The translations under genes and the position numbers were made by a program. From positions 3,411,501 to 3,475,500 of the forward strand of contig NZ_CP083370.1 of assembly GCF_017488845.2 (NCBI RefSeq): 64,000 nt of DNA, written 5' to 3'. Source of the stretch: Ensifer canadensis (lineage in GTDB: Bacteria > Pseudomonadota > Alphaproteobacteria > Rhizobiales > Rhizobiaceae). Of the stretch, positions 12,185 to 21,693 are shown in pieces (within the stretch, counting starts at the first letter, position 1; each line of letters opens with the position of its first letter). Under the pieces are notes generated by a model. That model ran no database searches. It was not told the DNA's origin and saw nothing but the letters and a program-made list of their open reading frames with translations.

Positions 12185-12862
12185 ATGACTCTGTTGCGGG
12201 CATTCCATGCGACCAAAGTTCTAGCACTTGCGGGCCTGCTTGTCGCGACTGCCTGCCTGCCGGTGCGGGCGGGAGACTGGGGCGGGCCACGGGAAGTGCA
12301 GACGCGCACCCGACACATCAGGCTGTATTCGCATCGTTCCTTCAGTCGCCACGAGTTCGACCGCATGGGCTACGGCACAACGTACAGCCGCAATCGCCTG
12401 CCACGCAACCAGTGGGCCGCCGAGAACGGACCGCCAGAAGTCGAGACCCGGACCCGGCATATCCGCTTTCCCCGGTATCGTCCTTACGACAGGCAATATA
12501 GCGAACGCCTGCGCTATCGCGACGGCTGGGGGCGGGACCAGGCAGTGCGTAACATCTGGACATCAGGCGACCGCTATGATCATCGCCCGGATAGCTACGG
12601 CGGTGAACGGCTTGATATCTACGGCGGCGATGGCTTCCCGGACACGATCGGTAGCATCGGCACCTATGCCGGCGGCATTTCGGCCTATAGGGATCCCGGC
12701 AACGGCATCTACTTCAGCCAGGAGGGCAACTACAGCTACTATGACGACGGCCAGTTTACGCCGCCGCCGCAGGTGAAGCGCGCAAAGATCATCGTGATGT
12801 CGCCGAAAACGTTCAATCGCGCCTGCGCCTGGGAGCACGGCGTCTGCGTGATCCGGCGATAG
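12185..12862 (+). CDS. Secreted protein of unknown function with two TRTRHIR repeats
   Basis: 225 residues, family not recognised. A Sec signal peptide covers about residues 1-29 (hydrophobic core VLALAGLLVATACLPV, likely cut after VRA before GDWGG). The mature part is rich in Tyr, Arg, Asp and Gly. Two short imperfect repeats, GPREVQTRTRHIRLYSHR and GPPEVETRTRHIRFPRYR, lie about 45 residues apart, and two Cys close to the end (ACAWEHGVCVIRR) could form a disulfide. The ATG at 12185 follows GGAGGA; the first 54 bp of the longer frame are excluded. It stands alone between sdhC and a broken gene, so context says little. Confidence 0.75.
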   Translation: MTLLRAFHATKVLALAGLLVATACLPVRAGDWGGPREVQTRTRHIRLYSHRSFSRHEFDRMGYGTTYSRNRLPRNQWAAENGPPEVETRTRHIRFPRYRPYDRQYSERLRYRDGWGRDQAVRNIWTSGDRYDHRPDSYGGERLDIYGGDGFPDTIGSIGTYAGGISAYRDPGNGIYFSQEGNYSYYDDGQFTPPPQVKRAKIIVMSPKTFNRACAWEHGVCVIRR

Positions 12863-12904
12863 CGGTGACGGCTCCCACCGAGGAGCCACCGGGCCTGCGC
12901 GCGG

Positions 12905-13287
12905 TCACACGCCCATGGCGCCGATGATGGCGCCCATCGCCGACAGCACCAGCAGCCAGTGCACGCCGTCGATCAGCGACAGGCTCCAGCCGAATCCCTG
13001 GTAGCGGTGATTGACGACCATGCTGGTTGCGACGAAACCGAGCCACTAAAAGCGGTGACCTGGGCCGGGCCGAGATGGCCGACGACACCGGCGACCATCG
13101 TCGCCATCACTAGTTCTGAGACAAAGGAAATCGCGAAAAGAACCGGCGACATCTGCGCCGTCGCGGGGTCGATGCGCGCCGCCTTCATCCAGGGTTTGCC
13201 GAGAACGCCGTAATAGCCGGCGCCAATGACGAAGGCCGCAATGGCGGCAATCAGCACCGCCAGATAGTTCATGCCCGCAAAAGCCAT
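12905..13287 (-). pseudogene. DUF1761 membrane protein, broken by a frameshift near 13045
   Basis: DUF1761-type small membrane protein of unknown function. The 5' part reads MAFAGMNYLAVLIAAIAAFV and contains GAGYYGVLGKPWM, and it ends in frame near VTAF. The family's C-terminal half (WLGFVATSMVVNHRY, then LIDGVHWLLVLSAMGAI) continues in another frame from 13045 to the TGA at 12905. The original frame instead runs on as a nonsense tail to 12973. The segment linking the two halves is shorter than I expect, so a small deletion, not just a one-base change, is likely. The start at 13287 follows AGGGGAACGA. A sequencing error cannot be excluded. Confidence 0.75.
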
Positions 13288-13347
13288 CTTCGTTCCCCTC
13301 ATCCCCTTATCGTTTTTAGGAAGTTGGAAGCGAATGCGTTGCCGCTG

Positions 13348-14019
13348 TCAATCGGGCACGGAAGGAGCCGTTGATGCGCCGAACTGCCAGACCGTCGTGC
13401 GCTTGACCTCGCTGTCTTCAAGCGCCCTTGTGACCGGCACTTCGTAGGTCGCCAGCGCCGTCATCCTGTCGCGCGGACAATAGGAGCGGCCGGGATCGCC
13501 GACGATGACGGTCGCGCCGCCGGAGCTGAGCGCCGTAAACCAGGGCAGCAGGCGCTCGGCAAAGGACTTGTCGTAGAAGACGTCGCCGGCAAGGCAGAGG
13601 TCGGCGGCCAGATCGCGGCCGGTAATATCCTCTGCGGTGTAGGCAATATCGACGCCGTTCAGTTCGGCATTGAGCCGCACCGCCGTCTCGGCCCAGGGAT
13701 CGATATCGGCCGCAAGAACAGAAGCCGCCCCCGCCTTCATCGCGGCGATGGCGACCAGCCCGGAGCCCGAGGCAAAGTCGACGACGCGTCGGCCGCGAAC
13801 GACCTCCGGATGATCGATGATATAACGCGCGAGCCCCTGCCCGCCGGCCCAGGCAAAGGCCCAGAACGGCGGCGGCAGACCGATTTCCTCCAGCTCCTCC
13901 TCGGTTTTCAGCCAGAGCTCATGCGCTTCCGTCGCCAGATGCAGCCGGATTTCTGGCACATGCGGCGGCGACAGAACGTCGGTGTTGGCGCGGATGAAGC
14001 TTTCGGGATCGGTCTTCAA
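13348..14019 (-). CDS. METTL20-like protein lysine methyltransferase (probable ETF-beta methyltransferase)
   Basis: Class I S-adenosylmethionine methyltransferase of 223 residues, related to human ETFBKMT and to a characterised Agrobacterium enzyme that methylates lysines of the electron-transfer flavoprotein beta subunit. Seen here are the PFWAFAWAGGQGLARYI segment ahead of motif I VVDFASGSGLVAIAA, and the acidic post-I strand VLAADIDPWA. Older annotations call this family nicotinamide N-methylase-like. Translation starts at TTG (14019), supported by GGAG six bases upstream. It is separated from the DUF1761 remnant and the EVE gene by short gaps. No ETF genes are in the window. Confidence 0.85.
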   Translation of the reverse strand: MKTDPESFIRANTDVLSPPHVPEIRLHLATEAHELWLKTEEELEEIGLPPPFWAFAWAGGQGLARYIIDHPEVVRGRRVVDFASGSGLVAIAAMKAGAASVLAADIDPWAETAVRLNAELNGVDIAYTAEDITGRDLAADLCLAGDVFYDKSFAERLLPWFTALSSGGATVIVGDPGRSYCPRDRMTALATYEVPVTRALEDSEVKRTTVWQFGASTAPSVPD

Positions 14020-14027
14020 GAAACACT

Positions 14028-14085
14028 CCGAGCGTGATCCGAAATGCGGGAGCCGGTTTTCGGATAAATCACGCGGAAAAACAAA
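14028..14085. repeat. Short imperfect palindromic intergenic repeat
   Basis: GCGTGATCCGAAA... and ...TTTTCGGATaAATCACGC face each other around a GC-rich centre. This is typical of abundant rhizobial intergenic palindromes; a related but different unit lies at 46499-46569. Confidence 0.45.
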
Positions 14086-14086
14086 G

Positions 14087-14518
14087 CTACCGTGGCGGAC
14101 TGTCGAACCCGGCCATGCGGCAGACCTCGATCCATTCGTCCTCGGTGACCGGCTGGACTGAAAGGCGCATGCTGGTGACCAGCGCCATGTTGGCGAGCTT
14201 GGGGTTATCCTTGATCTCCTTCAGCGTCACCGGGCGCGGCACGTCGCGAACAGCGCGAATGTCGACGCAGTCCCAGCGGGCATCGCCCTCGGCGGTCGAA
14301 TCCGGATGCGAAAGCGCGCAGACCTCGGTGATGCCGACGATTTCAAGCCCTTCGTTCGAGTGGTAGAAGAAGCCCTTGTCGCCGATCTGCATCGCCCGCA
14401 TGTTGTTGCGTGCGAGGTAGTTGCGCACGCCGGTCCATTCGGTGCCCTTCGCGCCGGCATCCTTCTGCATCTGCCAGGACCACTTGAAGGGCTCGGATTT
14501 GTAAAGCCAGAATGCCAT
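14087..14518 (-). CDS. EVE domain protein
   Basis: 143-residue EVE-domain protein (PUA-like fold). It begins MAFWLYKSEPFKWSWQ and carries WTGVRNYLARNNMRAM and GDKGFFYHSNEGLEIVGI, which are the hallmark blocks of the family. EVE domains are related to YTH readers and are thought to bind modified nucleobases or modified RNA. It starts 6 bp after the YciI-like gene, with which it is probably co-transcribed in the tsaD-gpsA-yciI-EVE run. The molecular target is not known. Confidence 0.92.
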   Translation of the reverse strand: MAFWLYKSEPFKWSWQMQKDAGAKGTEWTGVRNYLARNNMRAMQIGDKGFFYHSNEGLEIVGITEVCALSHPDSTAEGDARWDCVDIRAVRDVPRPVTLKEIKDNPKLANMALVTSMRLSVQPVTEDEWIEVCRMAGFDSPPR

Positions 14519-14524
14519 CGCGCC

Positions 14525-14818
14525 TCAAGCCTCCGGGTTGTTGAAGACCCAGTTGAAGGCCTTGATTTCGACGTTGGAGAACAGGCCGGCCTTGGCGTAG
14601 GGATCGGCTTCGGCGATGGCGCGCGCATCGTCGATCGTCTCGGTCTTGACGATCACCAGGCTTCCGGTCGGCTTGCCGTCGTCGCCGAGGAAGGGGCCGG
14701 CCATCTTCAGAATGCCCTTGGCATTGAGGTCGTTGAGATAGGCGACGTGATCCGGACGCGTGTCCAGCCGAAGCTGCAGCGCGCCTGATTTGTCGGTGCA
14801 TTGAAGTGCGAAGAGCAT
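14525..14818 (-). CDS. YciI-like protein
   Basis: 97-residue YCII-domain protein with the ferredoxin-like dimeric alpha+beta barrel fold. MLFALQCTDKSGALQLRL, then RPDHVAYLNDL, the conserved GPFLGDDGKPTGSLVIV and the C-terminal ADPYAKAGLF are typical; the His in RPDHVAYL and the Asp in ADPY are the usual pair in this family. The enzymatic role is not established; homologues often accompany TsaD/gpsA in this order in rhizobia. The ATG at 14818 lies 17 bp after the gpsA stop. Confidence 0.88.
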   Translation of the reverse strand: MLFALQCTDKSGALQLRLDTRPDHVAYLNDLNAKGILKMAGPFLGDDGKPTGSLVIVKTETIDDARAIAEADPYAKAGLFSNVEIKAFNWVFNNPEA

Positions 14819-14835
14819 GCTTCCTCCTGACGAAG

Positions 14836-15825
14836 TCATTCCTGGGTGATCGGACGGGACATCAATTGTTCAAGGGCGGTGCGCACATCGAGCTTGCCGT
14901 CGATGATGGCGGCGACCGCCTCGGTGATCGGCATCTCGACGCCAAGATCGCGGGCGACGCGGGCGGCGACCGAGGCTGCAAAGGCCCCCTCGACGAGTTC
15001 GCCCTGGCGTCCGCTGCCGCGGCCATCCTTGCCGAGCGCAATGCCGAAGCGCAGGTTGCGCGACTGGTGGCTGGTTGCCGTCAGCACGAGATCGCCGAGC
15101 CCCGAGAGGCCGCGAACGGTATCGGCATCCCCGCCTTCGGCGACGACGAAGCGGGACATCTCCGCAAGGCCGCGCGAGATCAACGCCGCCCGGGCGCTGT
15201 CGCCCAAACCTGCGCCTTCGACGATGCCGCAAGCGATGGCAAGCACATTCTTCAGCGCGCCGCCAAGTTGCACGCCGATGCGGTCTTCTGAAGGGTAGAG
15301 ACGGAAGGTCGGGCCTGACAGAGCCTCCGCAAGCAGCGTCGCCGTGTCGTTGTCGGCGGCAGCAACCACCATCGCCGTCGGCAGCCCCTTGGCGATGTCA
15401 GCTGCAAAGCCGGGGCCGGAGAGCACGCCGATGCCGTGGCCCGGCAATTCTTCCGCCAGCACGTCGGTCAAAAGCCGCCCCGTTGCCTGCTCCATGCCCT
15501 TAGCGCAGGTGACGATCGTCGCCGCGGCATTGATCGACGGACCGTATTGCCGCGCCGCATCGCGGTGTGCCTGCGATGGCATGACGAACAGCACGATCTC
15601 AGCGTCGCCAAGCACCGCAGCATCCGCGCTGTGCTTGAGCCCTGCCGGCAGGTCGATGCCCGGGAGCGACGGCTCGTTGCGGCCGGTCAGCCGGCATTCA
15701 TCCGCGGTTTCCTCGCGCCGGGCGAGAAGGGTCACATCGCTGCCGTTAGCGGATGCGGCGACGGCCGCAAGCGCCGTGCCGAAGGCACCCGCTCCGACCA
15801 CCACGATCTTCGGGTTGGTGTTCAT
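14836..15825 (-). CDS. gpsA: Glycerol-3-phosphate dehydrogenase [NAD(P)+]
   Basis: Reduces dihydroxyacetone phosphate to sn-glycerol 3-phosphate for phospholipid synthesis in the cytoplasm. 329 residues. The dinucleotide-binding [13 protein letters not shown] is near residues 8-20, and the catalytic Lys lies in [14 protein letters not shown]. The start at 15825 ([11 protein letters not shown]) is chosen over a 52-codon upstream extension, which would overlap tsaD and has no family similarity. It lies 31 bp after tsaD. Confidence 0.96.
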   Translation of the reverse strand: MNTNPKIVVVGAGAFGTALAAVAASANGSDVTLLARREETADECRLTGRNEPSLPGIDLPAGLKHSADAAVLGDAEIVLFVMPSQAHRDAARQYGPSINAAATIVTCAKGMEQATGRLLTDVLAEELPGHGIGVLSGPGFAADIAKGLPTAMVVAAADNDTATLLAEALSGPTFRLYPSEDRIGVQLGGALKNVLAIACGIVEGAGLGDSARAALISRGLAEMSRFVVAEGGDADTVRGLSGLGDLVLTATSHQSRNLRFGIALGKDGRGSGRQGELVEGAFAASVAARVARDLGVEMPITEAVAAIIDGKLDVRTALEQLMSRPITQE

Positions 15826-15856
15826 ATCCTGTCCATCATGCCCTGGCTGCTTTCCG

Positions 15857-16951
15857 TCATGCCTTGGCGCCGCGCTTGCCCGAACCAAGCAAGGTCTGCG
15901 CCTTTTGGTCGAGCGGCCAGCGCGAGCGCGGCGCGACATCGAGACCATCCGCCGGCAAACCGGCGGCAAACCGTTCGGCACCCGCCCAGGCGATCATCGC
16001 GGCATTGTCGGTACAAAGCGCAAGCGGCGGCGCGATGAAATCGAAGCCGTTCTTGTTGCAGAGTTCCTGGAGCGTTGTCCTGAGCACCTGGTTGGCGGCA
16101 ACGCCGCCGGCAACGACCAGCGCCGGCCTTTCCACGGACGCGTGATCCGTCTTGAACCGCTTCAACCCGCGCCCGATCCGATCCTTGAGCGTGCGCGAGA
16201 TCGCGCGCTGGAAGGAGGCGCAGATGTCGGCAATATCCTGGTCCGTCACCGGCTCCAGCGACTGCGCCGCCTGGCGCACCGCCGTCTTCAGCCCGGAGAA
16301 TGAGAAATCGAGCCGGGCATCGCCGACCAACGGGCGCGGAAAATCGAAACGCTCGCCATTGCCATTGCGGGCGGCACGCTCGACGGCCGGCCCCCCGGGA
16401 TAGGGAAGACCGAGCAGCTTGGCCGTCTTGTCGAAGGCCTCGCCGAGCGCATCGTCGATCGTCGTGCCCCAGCGCTCGTAGTCGCCGACACCCTTGACCA
16501 GGATCAGCTGCGTGTGGCCGCCGGAAACGAGCAGCATCAGATAGGGAAAACTCAGACCATCGGTGAGCCGCGCGGTCAGCGCGTGACCTTCCAGGTGATT
16601 GACGGCATAGAGCGGCTTGCCGGTTGCCCGCGCGATCGCCTTGCCCGTCATCAGTCCGACGATGAGGCCGCCAATCAGACCGGGACCACTTGTCGCAGCA
16701 ATCGCATCGATGTCGTTGAGCGTCACGCCGGCCCGCAGCAGCGCCTCCTCGATCAGGGTGTCGAGCGCTTCGACATGGGCGCGCGCGGCAATCTCCGGAA
16801 CCACGCCGCCATAGGCGCTATGCTCTTCCAGCTGGCTCAGGACGACGTCGCCGAGGATGCTTCCCCTGCCGTTTTCGTCGCGCAGCACGACGGAAGCCGC
16901 GGTTTCGTCGCAGCTTGTTTCTATGCCGAGGATGCGCATGGGCGGAGACAT
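15857..16951 (-). CDS. tsaD: tRNA N6-adenosine threonylcarbamoyltransferase
   Basis: Catalyses the last step of t6A synthesis at position 37 of ANN-decoding tRNAs, with TsaB and TsaE. 364 residues from [19 protein letters not shown]; the ATG at 16939 (MRILGIE) is an equally possible start, since neither has a strong ribosome site. The metal ligands are in [11 protein letters not shown], and the SGGHTQL and [10 protein letters not shown] blocks of the ASKHA fold are present. It is divergently transcribed from hemC with a 74-bp gap, a common arrangement in alphaproteobacteria. It leads the tsaD-gpsA-yciI-EVE run. Confidence 0.96.
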   Translation of the reverse strand: MSPPMRILGIETSCDETAASVVLRDENGRGSILGDVVLSQLEEHSAYGGVVPEIAARAHVEALDTLIEEALLRAGVTLNDIDAIAATSGPGLIGGLIVGLMTGKAIARATGKPLYAVNHLEGHALTARLTDGLSFPYLMLLVSGGHTQLILVKGVGDYERWGTTIDDALGEAFDKTAKLLGLPYPGGPAVERAARNGNGERFDFPRPLVGDARLDFSFSGLKTAVRQAAQSLEPVTDQDIADICASFQRAISRTLKDRIGRGLKRFKTDHASVERPALVVAGGVAANQVLRTTLQELCNKNGFDFIAPPLALCTDNAAMIAWAGAERFAAGLPADGLDVAPRSRWPLDQKAQTLLGSGKRGAKA

Positions 16952-17025
16952 CAGGAACTACTCAAAGATTGCGGTCGCACCGAAAGGTGGGTACACGGAA
17001 CTCCGGTAACAATGGATAGCCTTTG

Positions 17026-17955
17026 ATGCAAACAAAACCTTTCCGGATCGGCACGCGTGGCAGCCCACTGGCGCTCGCTCAAGCCCATGAAACGCGCGAT
17101 CGCCTCGCGGCCGTGCATGGTCTGTCGCCGGAAATGTTCGAGGTTGTCATCCTTTCCACCAAGGGCGACCGCATCACCGATCGGTCGCTGGCCGAGATCG
17201 GCGGCAAGGGCCTGTTCACCGAGGAAATCGAGCAGCAGCTCCTGTCGGGCGAACTCGATTTCGCCGTGCATTCCTCGAAGGACATGCCGACCAAGCTTCC
17301 AGATGGCCTGTTTCTTTCCGCCTTCCTGCCGCGCGAGGACATTCGCGACGCCTTCATCGGCCGCACCGCACCCAGGCTCCTGGAATTGCCCGAAGGCGCG
17401 ACTGTCGGCTCGTCGTCGCTGCGCCGGCAGGCGCTGATCCGGAGGCTCAGGCCCGACATCAACGTCATCACCTATCGCGGCCAGGTCGAGACGCGGCTGC
17501 GCAAGCTCGCCGAAGGCCAGGTCGATGCGACGCTGCTTGCCTATGCCGGCCTGAAGCGGCTCGGCATGGCCGACGTGCCGACAGAACTGCTCGACCCGGA
17601 AGAGTTTCCGCCGGCACCGGCGCAGGGCGCGATTTGTATCGAGAGCAGGATCGGCGACAAACGCGTCAACGACCTGCTCGCCGCCATCGACGATAGCAGA
17701 ACCCATGAGGCGGTCGCCTGCGAACGCGGCTTCCTTGCGACGCTCGACGGCTCCTGTCGAACGCCTATCGCCGGCCTGGCGGTCTCGGACGGCACGCATC
17801 TGCGTTTTTCCGGCATGATCCTGACGCCGGATGGCAGCACCCATCACCGCATCACGGTCGAAGGCAAGGCTGCCGATGCCGAAGCCCTCGGGCAAAAGGC
17901 CGGCGAAGATATCCGCGCGCAGGCGGGACCGGGCTTCTTCTCGAGCTGGACTTGA
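17026..17955 (+). CDS. hemC: Porphobilinogen deaminase (hydroxymethylbilane synthase)
   Basis: Joins four porphobilinogen molecules into hydroxymethylbilane in heme and corrin synthesis. 309 residues from ATG 17026; a TTG immediately before it (17023) is the alternative. It shows [13 protein letters not shown] at the N-terminus, the substrate-site arginines in [15 protein letters not shown], and C244 in [11 protein letters not shown], which holds the dipyrromethane cofactor. It is followed 3 bp later by hemD, forming the start of a six-gene plus-strand run. Confidence 0.97.
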   Translation: MQTKPFRIGTRGSPLALAQAHETRDRLAAVHGLSPEMFEVVILSTKGDRITDRSLAEIGGKGLFTEEIEQQLLSGELDFAVHSSKDMPTKLPDGLFLSAFLPREDIRDAFIGRTAPRLLELPEGATVGSSSLRRQALIRRLRPDINVITYRGQVETRLRKLAEGQVDATLLAYAGLKRLGMADVPTELLDPEEFPPAPAQGAICIESRIGDKRVNDLLAAIDDSRTHEAVACERGFLATLDGSCRTPIAGLAVSDGTHLRFSGMILTPDGSTHHRITVEGKAADAEALGQKAGEDIRAQAGPGFFSSWT

Positions 17956-17958
17956 GCC

Positions 17959-18669
17959 ATGCGGCTGCTCGTGACCCGGCCGCAGCCCGCCGCCGAGGCT
18001 ACGGCCCGCCGTCTGGAAGTCATGGGTCATCAGCCGCTGCTGTTGCCGCTGGCGCGGGCGGAACATTTGCCAGAGGCGGCACGGAAAGCACTCGAAAGAC
18101 CACATGCCGCAGTCGCGCTGACCAGTGCCGAAGCCGTACGGGCGTTGGGCGAACTTGGCGCCGATCTGGAGCCCTATAAAGCGGAACCCTGCTTCTGCGT
18201 CGGCGAAGCGACGGCCCGGGCGGCGCGCGATCTCGGCTTTACCTCGCTCCACACGGGAGAGGGAACCGGCAGGAGCCTTGCCGAAACGATCGCCGCCACG
18301 CTTTCTGCATCGCGGGCGCCCCTCCTCTATCTCGCAGGTTCCCCCCGCTCCGACGGACTTGAAGCCACGCTACGGCAGCTTCGCATCGAGCATGTCACGG
18401 TCGAATGCTACCGGATGCAGCCGATCGCCCATCCGCCCGACATATTGGCGCGCCTGATATCGGCCGGCCGGCCGGACGCGGTGCTGCTCTATTCCCACGA
18501 CACCGCGCGACGCTTCGCCGCGCTGCTTGTCGAAGCCGGCCTCAAGACCGCCGCTTTCTCTCCGCGCTATCTCTGCCTCAGCGCCGCCGTTGCCGGAGCG
18601 CTCCCGGATGGAGCCTCAGTCGAGGTCGCAGCAAGACCAGACGAAGAAAGCCTTTTCAGCCTTCTCTAA
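17959..18669 (+). CDS. hemD: Uroporphyrinogen-III synthase
   Basis: Cyclises hydroxymethylbilane to uroporphyrinogen III, the step after HemC. 236 residues; HemD proteins are poorly conserved, and the call rests on the N-terminal MRLLVTRPQPAAEATARRLE, the SAEAVRAL and CVGEATARAARDLGF blocks, LLYLAGSPRSDGLEATL, and VLLYSHDTARRFAALL, plus the position 3 bp after hemC. Nothing is missing from the bilobed fold pattern. Confidence 0.94.
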   Translation: MRLLVTRPQPAAEATARRLEVMGHQPLLLPLARAEHLPEAARKALERPHAAVALTSAEAVRALGELGADLEPYKAEPCFCVGEATARAARDLGFTSLHTGEGTGRSLAETIAATLSASRAPLLYLAGSPRSDGLEATLRQLRIEHVTVECYRMQPIAHPPDILARLISAGRPDAVLLYSHDTARRFAALLVEAGLKTAAFSPRYLCLSAAVAGALPDGASVEVAARPDEESLFSLL

Positions 18670-18771
18670 TGCTATTTCGATCAAAAACGGAAGCAAGGGG
18701 GCTTTCCCTCACCGGCCAGCCTGACTAGGTTTGTTGCAAGAACCGACAGGCAACAACGGTAAGAGGTCACC

Positions 18772-20010
18772 ATGGTATCGGAAAACCCGCCGCGCCGCTC
18801 GAAAGCCGAGAAAGAGCCGCTGACGATCGACCTTGAAGCGGAAAAGACCGTGACGGAAAATGCCGAAACGACGGCAAACCCCGCGGCAACCGCCGATGAA
18901 CCGACCGAAATCCCCAAAGCCGATGGCGCAGCGGAAGCCCGCGTCGAAGAGGAAATCGAGGAGCAGCGCGCCGATGCGGCAGCCGCCGCCTTCAACGAGG
19001 AGCCGCCGCATTTAAGCCGTGAGCCTGAAGCAAGCCCCGTACAAAAGCCGCCGTCCAATTCCGGTTCACTGGCAGCCGGGATCCTCGGCGGCCTGGTGAC
19101 GCTGCTCGGCTTCGGCGTGCTGCAATATGCCGGCTATGTGCCGGGGCTCGGCCCCGACCGCGGCACGTCTTCCACAGAGCTGACGCTTTCGAGCGAGATC
19201 CAGGCCCTGCGCGATCAGGTGGCCGGCATACAGGCGCCAACCACAACCGTCGACATTGCACCGCTCGAGAACCGCCTCGCCGCATTGGAACAGACGGCAG
19301 CACAACCGGGCGCCGGCGGAGTGGCGACCGGCGAGATGACGGCACTCAAGGCCGAAGTGACGAACCTCACCAAGGAGATCGCCGCGCTGAAATCAGGCCT
19401 TGCCGAAGCGCAGCAATCGGCAACGACGGCCAGAGCCGAACTGGCAAGCCGCATCGATTCCGCCGAACAGAAACTCAACGAACCCGCCAACGATATCCAG
19501 GTTGCCAAGGCCGTCGCCGTCACCGCGCTTAAGACCGCGATCGATCGTGGCGGGCCGTTCCTGGCTGAACTCGATGCGCTTCGCAGCATCGCCCCTGATG
19601 AAACGGCCGTCACCGCCCTCGCTCAGGATGCGACGACGGGCGTGGCAACGCGCGCCGACCTTCGCCGGGATTTTGCAACCACATCCAATACCATGCTCGA
19701 CGCGCTTAATCAGCCGGACCCGAACGAGGGCATCTTCGATCGCCTCGTCTCCAGCGCCATGTCGGGCATTCGCGTGCGTCCCGTCGGCAGCGTCGAAGGC
19801 GACACGCCGGAGGCCGTCGTCGCCCGCATCGAGGACAAGCTCAACAACGGCGATCTTAAGGGCGCGGCATTGGAATGGGACGGTCTTCCGGCTGCGGCCA
19901 AGACCGCCGGTGAACCGTTCAAGGTCAAGCTTGACCAGCGTCTCCGGGTCGAAGGCATCATCGATGCGGCGGTCGCGGCAACGATGAACAAGTCCACCAC
20001 CCAGGGCTGA
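18772..20010 (+). CDS. Mitofilin-like (alphaproteobacterial Mic60) inner-membrane protein
   Basis: 412 residues. An acidic, Ala/Glu-rich cytoplasmic N-terminus (1-98) precedes a single membrane segment (about 99-121, GSLAAGILGGLVTLLGFG). After it come a coiled-coil stretch (about residues 140-240, repeated ALRDQ/ALEQ/KSGLAEAQQ patterns) and a C-terminal domain resembling the mitofilin domain with WDGLPAAAKTAG near the end. Alphaproteobacterial homologues of mitochondrial Mic60 are encoded beside hemC-hemD-hemY, exactly as here, and have been linked to shaping of inner membranes. The ATG at 18772 follows AAGAGGT. Role in this host is inferred from domain order and neighbourhood. Confidence 0.85.
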   Translation: MVSENPPRRSKAEKEPLTIDLEAEKTVTENAETTANPAATADEPTEIPKADGAAEARVEEEIEEQRADAAAAAFNEEPPHLSREPEASPVQKPPSNSGSLAAGILGGLVTLLGFGVLQYAGYVPGLGPDRGTSSTELTLSSEIQALRDQVAGIQAPTTTVDIAPLENRLAALEQTAAQPGAGGVATGEMTALKAEVTNLTKEIAALKSGLAEAQQSATTARAELASRIDSAEQKLNEPANDIQVAKAVAVTALKTAIDRGGPFLAELDALRSIAPDETAVTALAQDATTGVATRADLRRDFATTSNTMLDALNQPDPNEGIFDRLVSSAMSGIRVRPVGSVEGDTPEAVVARIEDKLNNGDLKGAALEWDGLPAAAKTAGEPFKVKLDQRLRVEGIIDAAVAATMNKSTTQG

Positions 20011-20021
20011 GGAAGACAGAC

Positions 20022-21668
20022 ATGATCCGCATTTTGATCTTCATCCTGATCGTTCTGGGTCTCGGCCTCGGCTTCGCGTGGCTCGCGGATCGGCCGGGCG
20101 AACTGTCGCTCGTCTGGCAGGGCCAGCTCATCGAAATGAGCCTGATGCGCGCGGCATCGCTGCTGATCTCGCTGGTCGCCGCCGTGCTGATCGCCATCTG
20201 GCTGGTGCGCACCATCTGGCTGTCGCCACACACCGTCACCCGCTATTTCCGCGCCCGAAAGCGCGACAGGGGCTACCAGGCACTGTCGACTGGCCTGATC
20301 GCCGCCGGCGCCGGCGACGCCAACCAGGCGCGCAAGATGACCGCCCGCACCCGCGGCCTGATCAGCGCCGATCAGGAACCGCTGATCCACCTGCTCGAAG
20401 CCCAGACGTTCCTGATCGAAGGCAAATACGACGACGCGCGCAAGAAGTTCGAACTGATGGCCGACGATCCGGAAACGCGCGAACTCGGCCTGCGCGGTCT
20501 CTATCTCGAAGCCAAACGCCTCGGCGCACACGAGGCGGCGCGTCAATATGCCGAGCGGGCAGCCGAAAAAGCGCCGCACCTGCCCTGGGCGACACTGGCA
20601 ACGCTCGACAGCCAGAGCCAGGCCGGACAATGGGATGACGCACTGCGCTTGCTCGACCAGAGCAGGACAGCCCATGTGCTTGAGCGCAAGGAGGCCGACC
20701 GCAAGAAGGCCGTGCTTCTGACCGCCCGCGCCATGACGCGCCTCGACGGCGATGCCAAGGCGGCCCGCGACGACGCGCTTGCAGCACTCAAGCTCGACGA
20801 AAATCTGGTGCCCGCCGCACAGGTGGCGGCAAAGGCGCTGTTTCGCGAGGACAACCTGCGCAAGGGAGCATCGATCCTCGAAAAGGCCTGGAAACATGAG
20901 CCGCATCCCGATGTCGCCCGCCTCTACGTGCGGGCACGCGGCGGCGACACGGCGGTCGACCGGCTGAAGCGGGCGAGAAAACTCGAATCGCTGCGCCCGA
21001 ACAACGCGGTGGCCATGGCAGCCGTCGCCGAAGCAGCACTCGAGGCGCGCGAGCTTCTGCTTGCCCGCACCAAGGCGGAGGCCGCAGCCCGGCTGGAGCC
21101 GACCGAAAGCATCTTTCTGCTGCTTGCAGATATCGAGGAGGCCGACACCGGGGACGAGGGTCGCATCCGCCACTGGATGGCCCAGGCCCTGAAGAGCCCG
21201 CGCGATCCGGCCTGGACGGCCGACGGCGTGACTTCCCCGACCTGGCTACCGGTCTCGCCGGTCAGCGGACGGCTCGACGCCTTCGAATGGAAGGCACCGG
21301 CCCTGCAACTGGCCGCACAGGTCGAGGATGGCCACCTGAGCGCCGATGAAGCGATCCGCAGCCTGCCCCCTGTCATGGCTGAGCACCATCCCGTAGGCCA
21401 CGGCACGGCTCCGGCCAAACCGGTCGTCGATACGCCCGTGATCATCGAAGCCGCAGCCGAGACGCCGCGCGAGCGCGCCGAGCCGATCAAGGTGGTGGAA
21501 ACGAAAAGACCTGCCCCGATCGTCGAGAGGACACGCGAGAAGGACGGCGCCTCCAATGGCGAGCCGGTCGCCGACCCGTTCTTCGGCCGTCCTCCGGATG
21601 ATCCCGGCGTGCGGGAACCGGCTGTCGGCAAAAAAGTGTCGGAAAAGACCACTTTCCGATTGTTCTGA
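20022..21668 (+). CDS. hemY: HemY-type TPR membrane protein
   Basis: 548 residues. Two membrane segments (about 2-22 and 45-68) carry the HemY_N motifs FAWLADRPGELSLVWQGQ and SPHTVTRYFRARKRDRGYQ, and are followed by TPR-like helices to about residue 420. The Pro/Glu-rich tail is probably disordered. HemY of this type is unrelated to protoporphyrinogen oxidase; it is an inner-membrane protein tied to heme synthesis through gene context. It is 11 bp after the mitofilin-like gene, so the two are almost certainly co-translated. Confidence 0.92.
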   Translation: MIRILIFILIVLGLGLGFAWLADRPGELSLVWQGQLIEMSLMRAASLLISLVAAVLIAIWLVRTIWLSPHTVTRYFRARKRDRGYQALSTGLIAAGAGDANQARKMTARTRGLISADQEPLIHLLEAQTFLIEGKYDDARKKFELMADDPETRELGLRGLYLEAKRLGAHEAARQYAERAAEKAPHLPWATLATLDSQSQAGQWDDALRLLDQSRTAHVLERKEADRKKAVLLTARAMTRLDGDAKAARDDALAALKLDENLVPAAQVAAKALFREDNLRKGASILEKAWKHEPHPDVARLYVRARGGDTAVDRLKRARKLESLRPNNAVAMAAVAEAALEARELLLARTKAEAAARLEPTESIFLLLADIEEADTGDEGRIRHWMAQALKSPRDPAWTADGVTSPTWLPVSPVSGRLDAFEWKAPALQLAAQVEDGHLSADEAIRSLPPVMAEHHPVGHGTAPAKPVVDTPVIIEAAAETPRERAEPIKVVETKRPAPIVERTREKDGASNGEPVADPFFGRPPDDPGVREPAVGKKVSEKTTFRLF

Positions 21669-21693
21669 GTTTTGAGGGGCTGTGGGCGAAAAC

